Below, piece by piece: positions 4,968 through 11,431 of a stretch of 13,950 nucleotides of DNA. Positions within the stretch are counted from its first letter, which is position 1. Each line of letters begins with the position of its first letter. The stretch is from an uncultured Clostridia bacterium. GTDB lineage: Bacteria; Bacillota; Clostridia; Oscillospirales; CAG-272. The stretch spans positions 1 through 13,950 of the forward strand of contig CAMFEL010000042.1 in NCBI GenBank assembly GCA_945949385.1, given 5' to 3'. The notes under the pieces are model-generated. The model saw nothing but the letters and a program-made list of their open reading frames with translations. It was not told the origin of the DNA and ran no database searches. The translations under genes and the position numbers were made by a program.

Positions 4968-7382
4968 TTACTGCGTCACTCTTTTAAGATTCCAGATACG
5001 GTCCGCATATTCCCGGATGCTGCGGTCAGCCGCAAATTTGCCCGCGCCCGCAATATTCATAAGGGACATACGGTTCCACTTTTCACGAGCTCCGTAAGCA
5101 TTCATTATTTCCTGATGGATAAGTCTGTACGACTCAAAATCCGCCATACACATAAAGGGATCGTTTACCAAAAGGTACTCGGACAGCGGCGCAAAGGACT
5201 GACCGCCGAAGCCTGCGCTGAGGCTGTTGACTATCTGCTGCAGCCGCTCGCTGGCATTGTAGTATTCCGAGGGGTGATAGCCTCTGGTGTGCAGGTTTTC
5301 AGCCTCCTCTGCGGAAAGACCGAATATGAACATATTCTCCTTGCCCGCTTCCTCCATCATCTCGATATTGGCGCCGTCGGCAGTACCGACGGTAAGGGCG
5401 CCGTTGAGCATAAGCTTCATACAGCCGGTGCCGCTTGCTTCCTTGCCCGCAAGAGAAATCTGCTCGGACACCTCCGCCGCGGGAATCAGATGCTCCGCCA
5501 AGGTAACATTGTAGTCCTCCATAAAGACCACTTTAAGCTTTTCGGAGACCGTCTTGTCGTTGTTTATCTCCTTAGCAAGGCTCCACAGCAGGCGGATTAT
5601 CTCCTTTGCCATACGGTATCCCGGCGCCGCCTTTGCACCGAAGATATAGGTCTGGGGGCGTATGTCGGCATTGGGGTTTTCTTTCAGTTCAAGGTAAAGC
5701 CCGATAATGTTCATGGCATTGAGAAGCTGACGCTTATACTCGTGCAGTCTCTTTATCTGAACATCGAACACGCTGTCGCAGTTGAGAACGATCCCCGTGC
5801 GCTGCTTTACAAGGTCTGCAAAGCTTTCCTTATTCTGTCTTTTTATTCTGTCAAGCCGCTCCAGCACAGCGCCGTCATCGGCAAATTTGCGAAGTCCCGC
5901 AAGCTGCTCGGGATCCTTTTTGAAGCCGTCGCCTATGCAGTCCGTAATAAGTCCCGTAAGTCCGGGGTCGGAATAGCACAGCCAGCGGCGGTGCGCCACG
6001 CCGTTTGTCACATTGTCAAAGCGCTCCGGATACATACGGTAGAAATTCTTGAAGGTAGTCTCCTTCAATATGCGCGAATGAATTTCGGACACACCGTTGA
6101 TATGATGAGAGCCGATAACGGCGATATTGGCCATTCTGACTACGCCGTCGGACAGAGGAGCCATTTCGGAAATGCGGTTCCAGTTGCCGGGATACTTCTC
6201 CCACACCTCGCGGCAGAAGCGCTCGTTTATCTCTTTAACGATAGTGTAAATTCTGGGCAGGCGCAGACGGAACAGATCCTCGTTCCATGTTTCAAGCGCC
6301 TCGGGCAGCACCGTATGGTTTGTATAGGAAACTGTGCGCATAACCATATTCCACGCCTCGTCCCAGCCTATGCTGTAATCGTCCATAAAGATGCGCATAA
6401 GCTCGGGGATGCACAGCGCGGGGTGAGTGTCGTTAATGTGGATAGCCACCTTATCCGGCAGACTTCTTATATCGCCGTAGACAGCAATATGATCCCTGAC
6501 AATATTCTGACAGGAGGCGGACACCAAAAAGTACTGCTGAGTCAGTCTCAGAAGCTTGCCCTCGTAATGGTTGTCGGAGGGGTACAGCACCTTGCAGATG
6601 ATCTCCGCGTTGACGGAGGATTCAAGCGCCCTTGAATACTCGCCCTGAGAGAACAGGTTCATATTGAAATCGTTAAGATCCTGCGCTTTCCACAGGCGCA
6701 GGCGGGAGACACCCTCGCTGTCCGCTCCGCTTATCATCATATCGTAGGGAACAGCCTCGATCTCCTCACAGTTGTCATAAACTATTTCCAGCCTGTCGCG
6801 TCTCCACTCCTCGCGGACTTTTCCGCCGAAACGCACCTTAAAGGTGCGGTCGGTACGGGGTACCAGCCACACATCGCCGCCGGGGAGCCAGTTATCGGGC
6901 AGTTCCACCTGAAGTCCGTCGATTATCTTCTGCTTGAAAAGACCGTACTCGTAGCAGATGGAAAATCCCGTTGCGGGATAGTCCTGAGAAGCGAGAGCGT
7001 CCATAAAGCAGGCGGCAAGGCGGCCGAGACCTCCGTTGCCCAGTCCCGCGTCGGGCTCGCAGTCGTAAAGCTCCTCCAAAGAACATCCCAGCTTTTTCAA
7101 AGCAGATTCATAAGCGTCCGTAAGTCCCAGATTGCACAGGTTGTTTTTAAGGGAACGCCCCACCAGAAACTCCATGCACATATAGTAGACCCGCTTTGCG
7201 CCCCGGGCGTTTACGCGGTTTTTGAACACCTGACGCTTTTCCGTCAGTATATCCCTGACAGTCATGGCGCACGCCTTGTAAAGCTGTTCTTTTGTAGCCT
7301 CCTCGGCGCTTGCACCGAAATATCTGGAAAGCTTTGATTCGATGTTTGCCTTGACCTCGGCAGTACTCGGTGAATAGTTCAT
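4968..7382 (-). CDS. glgP: Glycogen (alpha-glucan) phosphorylase
   Basis: PLP-dependent GT35 phosphorylase that releases glucose-1-phosphate from the non-reducing ends of glycogen; cytoplasmic, 804 residues, normal for bacterial GlgP. Landmarks: YYMCMEFLVGR (about 66-76), GLGNGGLGRLAACFMDALAS (113-132), HINDTHPALCIPELMR in the middle, KRLHEYKRQLLN and the PLP site SGTGCMKLMLNGAL with Lys656 as the Schiff-base lysine, followed by GTADGANIEM. In well-studied phosphorylases the PLP motif reads GTGNMK; here the Asn is Cys654 (codon 5421-5423). The ATG at 7382 is preceded by AAGAAAGG with a longish 11-nt gap and begins where the family begins. It is the fifth gene of the glgBCDAP order, 67 nt after glgA; the gap contains a hairpin. 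Confidence 0.97.
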   Translation of the reverse strand: MNYSPSTAEVKANIESKLSRYFGASAEEATKEQLYKACAMTVRDILTEKRQVFKNRVNARGAKRVYYMCMEFLVGRSLKNNLCNLGLTDAYESALKKLGCSLEELYDCEPDAGLGNGGLGRLAACFMDALASQDYPATGFSICYEYGLFKQKIIDGLQVELPDNWLPGGDVWLVPRTDRTFKVRFGGKVREEWRRDRLEIVYDNCEEIEAVPYDMMISGADSEGVSRLRLWKAQDLNDFNMNLFSQGEYSRALESSVNAEIICKVLYPSDNHYEGKLLRLTQQYFLVSASCQNIVRDHIAVYGDIRSLPDKVAIHINDTHPALCIPELMRIFMDDYSIGWDEAWNMVMRTVSYTNHTVLPEALETWNEDLFRLRLPRIYTIVKEINERFCREVWEKYPGNWNRISEMAPLSDGVVRMANIAVIGSHHINGVSEIHSRILKETTFKNFYRMYPERFDNVTNGVAHRRWLCYSDPGLTGLITDCIGDGFKKDPEQLAGLRKFADDGAVLERLDRIKRQNKESFADLVKQRTGIVLNCDSVFDVQIKRLHEYKRQLLNAMNIIGLYLELKENPNADIRPQTYIFGAKAAPGYRMAKEIIRLLWSLAKEINNDKTVSEKLKVVFMEDYNVTLAEHLIPAAEVSEQISLAGKEASGTGCMKLMLNGALTVGTADGANIEMMEEAGKENMFIFGLSAEEAENLHTRGYHPSEYYNASERLQQIVNSLSAGFGGQSFAPLSEYLLVNDPFMCMADFESYRLIHQEIMNAYGAREKWNRMSLMNIAGAGKFAADRSIREYADRIWNLKRVTQ

Positions 7383-7411
7383 TGTCGGATAAGCCTTTCT
7401 TATTTAACTTT

Positions 7412-7442
7412 CGGCAAAATACGCCGCGGCGCATTTTTGCCG
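7412..7442. other. Hairpin in the glgA-glgP gap
   Basis: CGGCAAAA (7412-7419) pairs with TTTTGCCG (7435-7442); inner CGCC/GGCG pairs add to the stem, with one bulged base. On the minus (operon) strand it is followed by AAAGTTAAATAAG, so it is not an intrinsic terminator for glg transcription. On the plus strand TATTTTTT follows, so it could stop antisense transcription. An mRNA processing or stability role between glgA and glgP is possible. Confidence 0.5.
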
Positions 7443-7449
7443 TATTTTT

Positions 7450-8886
7450 TCACATATGTCTGTACAGACCCATATAGCTCTTTGCGGAGGCTCTCCAGGA
7501 GAAGTCCTCCGTCATGACCTTTTTGCGCAGTCCTTCAAAAGCCGCTTTGTCATAATACAGCGTAACAGCCGCGCATATGCGGTCGTACAGCTCCCACGAG
7601 CGGTAGTTGGCAAAGGTAAAGCCGTTGCCTCTGATTTCCCCGTCGCAGACCCAATAGCCCTTTATGGAGTCGTACAGTCCGCCCGTCTCGCGCACGATGG
7701 GAACAGCTCCGTAGCGGGAGGCTATCATCTGCGACAGACCGCAGGGCTCGCTCTTTGAGGGCATAATGAAGTAGTCCGACGCGGCGTATATTCGCTTTGA
7801 CAGGCCTCTGTCATATTTGATAAGCGCCCTGACCTTGCCGGGGAAATCCCGCTCAAGCTGTCTGAAAAAGTCCTCATACTGTCTGTCGCCCGTGCCCAGC
7901 ACAACGAGAAAAGCGTTCTGCTCGCCCATCATCTTATAGGCAATATCTTTTACAAGGTCGGTGCCCTTGTGGGACACAAGGCGGGATATGATGGAAAACA
8001 TGGGCGCGTCGCTTTCTTCAAAGCCAAGCTCTTTTTGCAGCGCCCGTTTGTCTTCCGCTTTTCCCTCAGGATTTTCGGCAGTAAAATGAGCCGCCAGCTC
8101 TGCGTCCCTCTCCGGGTCGTAATACGCGCAGTCAATGCCGTTGAGAATACCGCACAGCTTGTGGTTTTCCTCCCTGAGCACCGTTTCCAGCCCGTGGGCG
8201 TACTCGCTGCTCTGTATTTCTCCCGCATAGCGCGGGCTCACGGTCGTGACCCTGTCCGCGCACTTTATGGCGGCTTTCATAAGATTTATGCATCCGCCGT
8301 ATTCCATCAAAGGTACCTCGTTCCACTCGATGCCGAAAACATCCTTCAGTATCTCCATGGAATATTTGCCCTGATATTCTATGTTGTGAATGGTGAACAC
8401 GGTCTTAATGTTATGATACCCGCGGCGAAGCTTATAATACAGATTGTAATATACAATGCTCAGCGCCGACTGCCAGTCGTTGGCATGGATAATGTCGGGC
8501 AGAAAATCCACTCTCCACAGCATTTCCATAACCGCCATGCAGAAGTAGGCGTACCGCTCGCCGTCATCGTACTGACCGTACAGACTGCCTCTTTTGAAAT
8601 AATATTCGTTGTCAATAAAGTAATACTTGACGCCGTCCTTCACAAGGCTGTGGACTCCGCAGTACTGCCGTCTCCAGCCCAGATAGACCTCAAACACAGC
8701 CTCGCACTGCATCTGCTCTCTCCACTGTGAGCCGACAGCGTCATACAGCGGAATGACCACTCTGGCGTCTATCTCATCGCCGCCCTCAGCTTTAAGCGCG
8801 GCAGGCAGGCTTCCCATAACATCGCCCAGACCGCCCGTGGCGGCAAAGGGCATACACTCGCTGCCCACATACAGTATTTTTTTCAA
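7450..8886 (-). CDS. glgA: Glycogen synthase (ADP-glucose), TTG start
   Basis: GT5 glycogen synthase that transfers glucose from ADP-glucose to the growing alpha-1,4 chain in the cytoplasm; 478 residues from the chosen start, close to E. coli GlgA (477). The N-terminus KKILYVGSECMPFAATGGLGDV is the family's first strand and glycine loop; the C-terminal GT-B half shows SKSEPCGLSQM with the catalytic Glu region and PIVRETGGL. In E. coli the first loop is KTGGL with Lys15 contacting ADP-glucose; here that position is Ala16 (codon 8839-8841). The longest frame starts with ATG at 8907 (MQKGRGK then L). However, AGAAAGGA, a near-perfect Shine-Dalgarno, lies inside that extension, nine nt before a TTG at 8886 that gives M-K-K-I-L-Y-V. 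TTG is therefore preferred. It lies 88 nt after glgD, with a hairpin in the gap. Confidence 0.95.
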   Translation of the reverse strand: MKKILYVGSECMPFAATGGLGDVMGSLPAALKAEGGDEIDARVVIPLYDAVGSQWREQMQCEAVFEVYLGWRRQYCGVHSLVKDGVKYYFIDNEYYFKRGSLYGQYDDGERYAYFCMAVMEMLWRVDFLPDIIHANDWQSALSIVYYNLYYKLRRGYHNIKTVFTIHNIEYQGKYSMEILKDVFGIEWNEVPLMEYGGCINLMKAAIKCADRVTTVSPRYAGEIQSSEYAHGLETVLREENHKLCGILNGIDCAYYDPERDAELAAHFTAENPEGKAEDKRALQKELGFEESDAPMFSIISRLVSHKGTDLVKDIAYKMMGEQNAFLVVLGTGDRQYEDFFRQLERDFPGKVRALIKYDRGLSKRIYAASDYFIMPSKSEPCGLSQMIASRYGAVPIVRETGGLYDSIKGYWVCDGEIRGNGFTFANYRSWELYDRICAAVTLYYDKAAFEGLRKKVMTEDFSWRASAKSYMGLYRHM

Positions 8887-8895
8887 TTTGCCCCG

Positions 8896-8903
8896 TCCTT
8901 TCT
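8896..8903 (-). promoter_or_regulatory. Ribosome binding site deciding the glgA TTG start
   Basis: Minus-strand AGAAAGGA, nine nt upstream of the TTG at 8884-8886. The competing ATG (8907) has only a weaker AGAGG further upstream. Because this site is coding in the longer version, it argues that translation starts at TTG, which may lower synthase output relative to its neighbours. Confidence 0.65.
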
Positions 8904-8931
8904 GCATTATATGCGCCTCTGCCCAAAGTCT

Positions 8932-8972
8932 CTTTTCGGTGGTGCGGCAAAGCCGCGCCCCACACTGAAAAG
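8932..8972. other. Hairpin in the glgD-glgA gap
   Basis: The outer arms CTTTTC and GAAAAG, with following pairs, enclose an inner perfect GCGGC-AAA-GCCGC stem, giving a long imperfect hairpin. It begins two nt after the glgD stop codon on the minus strand. There is no U-run after it on the operon strand (AGACTTTGGG follows), so it is more likely a stability or processing element, or a palindromic repeat, than a terminator. Confidence 0.5.
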
Positions 8973-8974
8973 TC

Positions 8975-10111
8975 TCAGAGCATTTTGCCCTTTGCTATAT
9001 AAAACGGCATGGTCTCGTGTCCGGAAAGATTAACTCCGTCCCTGATTATAACATTTTTGTCGGAAATCACGCAGTTAAGCGACACATTCTCTCCCGTGGT
9101 GGTGTCCTGCAAAAGGATAGAGTTTTTGACCTTTGTACCCTTGCGCACCCTGACTCCGCGGAACAGTATGGAATTTTCCACGCTGCCCTCAATTACACAG
9201 CCGTCCGCTATGAGAGAATTCTTCACCCGGGCGCCGTGACCGTACTTTGTAGGCGCGGAGTTGCGCACCTTTGTGTAAACGGGTCTGTCCTTTACGGCGA
9301 AAAGCTCGCCGCGGCATTTGGAATCAAGCAGATTCATATTTGCCGCAAAATAATGGGCAAGACTGCCTATCTCAGCATAATATCCGTCAAAACGGTATAT
9401 CAAAAATCTGGCGTTGAACATGGAGTACGGAAGCGCCTGACGGTAAAAGTCGGTATATCCGTGAGATATGGAATTGTGAAGCATATTCAGAAGAAACGCC
9501 TTGTTGAACACCATAATGTTGGTGCTTATGTCCTGCTCGCCGGTCATGACCTGGGTATACTCCGCAAAATCGGTTATCACGCCGTCGTCATCGGCATAAA
9601 CGATAGTCTCGCTGCCGGAAAGCACCGTTCTGCCGAGATCCGCGGATTTTGTAACGATAGTAACATCAGCCGCGTTTTTCTCATGCTGCTCAATAACATC
9701 CGCAAGGTTAAGATTGCATACCATATCGCAGTCGGAAAGAACGATAAGCTCCTCCTTGCAGCGCGCTATAAACTCCATAGTGCCCATCAGCGCCTCAAGC
9801 CTTGTGGTATAAAGCTTGCCTGCGCGGGGATTGTTGAATGCGGTTATAAACGGAGGCAGTATCATTATTCCTCCGCTGCGGCGCGCAAGATCCCAGTCCT
9901 TACCGGTGCCGATGTGATCCATCAGAGAGCGGTAATTGTTGTGGGTAACGATGCCCACCTTGGTGATTCCCGCGTTTACCATATTGGAAAGAGTAAAGTC
10001 AACAAGTCTGTATCTGCCCCCGAAAGGAAGAGACGCCATTGTGCGCTGTGCGGTCATTTCGGGGATGTTTACGTCATGAATGTTTGAAAAAACAAGTCCT
10101 GCTGCTGTCAT
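8975..10111 (-). CDS. glgD: ADP-glucose pyrophosphorylase-like subunit GlgD
   Basis: A 378-residue paralogue of GlgC that in Firmicutes pairs with GlgC and changes its activity rather than catalysing strongly itself. It keeps the nucleotidyltransferase fold (SLPFGGRYRLVDFTLSNMVNAGI at 27-49; RSGGIMILPPF at 78-88) and the C-terminal left-handed beta-helix hexapeptides (about 290-360). The N-terminal glycine-rich loop GGQGSRL of GlgC is missing; GlgD starts MTAAGLVFSNIHD instead. The catalytic SGDH of GlgC reads SDCD, and YWKDVGT reads YYAEIGS. These losses identify it as GlgD and support a regulatory rather than catalytic role. The ATG at 10111 lies 14 nt after the glgC stop; its Shine-Dalgarno (GGGGGG, eight nt before ATG) directly abuts the glgC TAA, so translation is probably coupled. 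Confidence 0.95.
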   Translation of the reverse strand: MTAAGLVFSNIHDVNIPEMTAQRTMASLPFGGRYRLVDFTLSNMVNAGITKVGIVTHNNYRSLMDHIGTGKDWDLARRSGGIMILPPFITAFNNPRAGKLYTTRLEALMGTMEFIARCKEELIVLSDCDMVCNLNLADVIEQHEKNAADVTIVTKSADLGRTVLSGSETIVYADDDGVITDFAEYTQVMTGEQDISTNIMVFNKAFLLNMLHNSISHGYTDFYRQALPYSMFNARFLIYRFDGYYAEIGSLAHYFAANMNLLDSKCRGELFAVKDRPVYTKVRNSAPTKYGHGARVKNSLIADGCVIEGSVENSILFRGVRVRKGTKVKNSILLQDTTTGENVSLNCVISDKNVIIRDGVNLSGHETMPFYIAKGKML

Positions 10112-10119
10112 TTTCTCTG

Positions 10120-10127
10120 CCCCCCTT
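10120..10127 (-). promoter_or_regulatory. glgD ribosome binding site overlapping the glgC stop codon
   Basis: Minus-strand AAGGGGGG, where AA belongs to the glgC stop TAA. The spacing is eight nt to the glgD ATG. A ribosome terminating on glgC sits on this site, which suits coupled, roughly equal synthesis of the two subunits of a GlgC-GlgD heteromer. Confidence 0.65.
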
Positions 10128-11313
10128 ATCTCACGTCGGGGATCATAGCCCCCGCCGCCACCGTAGTACCGTCTTCCACTTTTTCGCCGGCTCCTATGAC
10201 GGCTATTCCGTCCTTACAGCCGCGACTGCCTCCCACCGACGCTCCCGCGCCTATCTCCACCTCGGTGTCGATAACGCTGTAGCTTACGGTTGCACCGCGT
10301 CCTACCACGGTGCCGCTCATAACTACCGAGTCGCGTACCACGGCTCCCGGCAGAACCTTTACTCCCGCAAACAGCACGGAGTTTTCCACTCTGCCGTGTA
10401 TCTCGCAGCCCTCGCTGACAATTGAATTTTCGATGCGGGCGTCATCGCCTATATACTGGGGAGCCAGTGCGTTGTGGCGCGTGTATATTCTCCACTTTTC
10501 GTCAGACAGGGAGAACTCGGGCTCGTCACCGAGAAGATCCATATTTGCTTCCCACAGGCTGCCGATGGTGCCTACATCCTTCCAGTAGCCGTCAAAACGG
10601 TAGGCGAACATATTTTCCCCCGCCGCCAGCATGGCGGGAATGATATTTTTGCCGAAATCGTTTGCGGATGCAGGGTCTGCGGCGTCGGCGTTCAGATAAC
10701 GGGCAAGCTTTTCTTTGGTGAAAATATATATGCCCATGGAAGCCTTTGTGGACTCGGGCTTCTTCGGCTTTTCCTCAAACTTGAAAATGCGTCCCTCGTC
10801 GTCAATGGACATAATTCCGAATCTGCTTGCCTCCTCAAGGGGAACGTCAAGGACGGCGATGGTGCAGTCTGCTCCCTTTTGCTTGTGGTACTTAAGCATT
10901 TTGGCGTAGTCCATTTTGTAAATATGGTCGCCGGAAAGAATAAGCACATAGTCCGCGTCGTACTGCTCGATAAACTGCATATTCTGGTATATGGCGTTGG
11001 CGGTGCCCTTGTACCAGTCGGCGGAGTGCGTGCCCTGATAGGGCGGCAGAATCTTGACGCCGCCGAAGGTTCTGTCAAGATCCCACGGCAGACCGTTGCC
11101 AATATAGTCGTTCAGCACCAGCGGCTGATATTGGGTCAGCACGCCCACCGTATCAATGCCGGAATTGGTGCAGTTTGACAGGGGAAAATCCACAATGCGG
11201 TATTTTCCTCCAAAGGGCACCGCGGGCTTTGCGACCTTCTGGGTCAGCGCATACAGGCGGCTGCCCTGCCCTCCGGCGAGCAGCATAGCCACGCATTCTT
11301 TCTTTTTGAACAT
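10126..11313 (-). CDS. glgC: Glucose-1-phosphate adenylyltransferase (catalytic ADP-glucose pyrophosphorylase)
   Basis: Makes ADP-glucose and pyrophosphate from ATP and glucose-1-phosphate, the committed step of bacterial glycogen synthesis; 395 residues, cytoplasmic. The nucleotide loop MLLAGGQGSRLYALT (10-24) is intact, as are KPAVPFGGKYRIVDFPLSN, the catalytic Asp129 in LSGDHIYKMDY, the glucose-1-phosphate site FEEKP with Lys182, and GYWKDVGT (242-249). The C-terminal third is a left-handed beta-helix used for oligomer contacts. The ATG at 11313 has AGGAGGG seven nt before it, so the start is secure. It is the second gene, 118 nt after glgB, and tightly coupled to glgD (14-nt gap). Confidence 0.97.
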   Translation of the reverse strand: MFKKKECVAMLLAGGQGSRLYALTQKVAKPAVPFGGKYRIVDFPLSNCTNSGIDTVGVLTQYQPLVLNDYIGNGLPWDLDRTFGGVKILPPYQGTHSADWYKGTANAIYQNMQFIEQYDADYVLILSGDHIYKMDYAKMLKYHKQKGADCTIAVLDVPLEEASRFGIMSIDDEGRIFKFEEKPKKPESTKASMGIYIFTKEKLARYLNADAADPASANDFGKNIIPAMLAAGENMFAYRFDGYWKDVGTIGSLWEANMDLLGDEPEFSLSDEKWRIYTRHNALAPQYIGDDARIENSIVSEGCEIHGRVENSVLFAGVKVLPGAVVRDSVVMSGTVVGRGATVSYSVIDTEVEIGAGASVGGSRGCKDGIAVIGAGEKVEDGTTVAAGAMIPDVR

Positions 11314-11320
11314 GTCAAAT

Positions 11321-11327
11321 CCCTCCT
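11321..11327 (-). promoter_or_regulatory. Ribosome binding site of glgC
   Basis: Minus-strand AGGAGGG, seven nt before the ATG at 11313. It is the strongest Shine-Dalgarno of the glycogen genes and suggests high GlgC synthesis. Confidence 0.7.
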
Positions 11328-11351
11328 CAGAGTGTATCTGTCAGTTTCGTA

Positions 11352-11404
11352 TTTGCCCGGTATTTTTTGCCGTTTTATCTTTGCCGTATATATGCCGTTA
11401 ATAT
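11352..11404. repeat. 14-nt-period tandem motif TTTGCC(G)… in the glgB-glgC gap
   Basis: Plus-strand words TTTGCCCGGT, TTTGCCGT, TTTGCCGT and TATGCCGT begin at 11352, 11366, 11380 and 11391; the GCC cores are spaced 14, 14 and 11 bp. The words are separated by A/T-rich stretches. The rest of the 118-bp gap holds only the glgC Shine-Dalgarno and no convincing promoter or terminator. This could be a binding array for a regulator (about 1.3 helical turns apart) or an mRNA element in the glgC leader; function unknown. Confidence 0.5.
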
Positions 11405-11431
11405 ATTATTTGCTGTTGCTTTTTCCTTTGC

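Noticed and set aside
4926..6635. Plus-strand 569-aa open frame
   Set aside because: It lies entirely opposite glgP and the start of the GH13 gene, has no recognisable domain, and its openness follows from the codon bias of the true genes.
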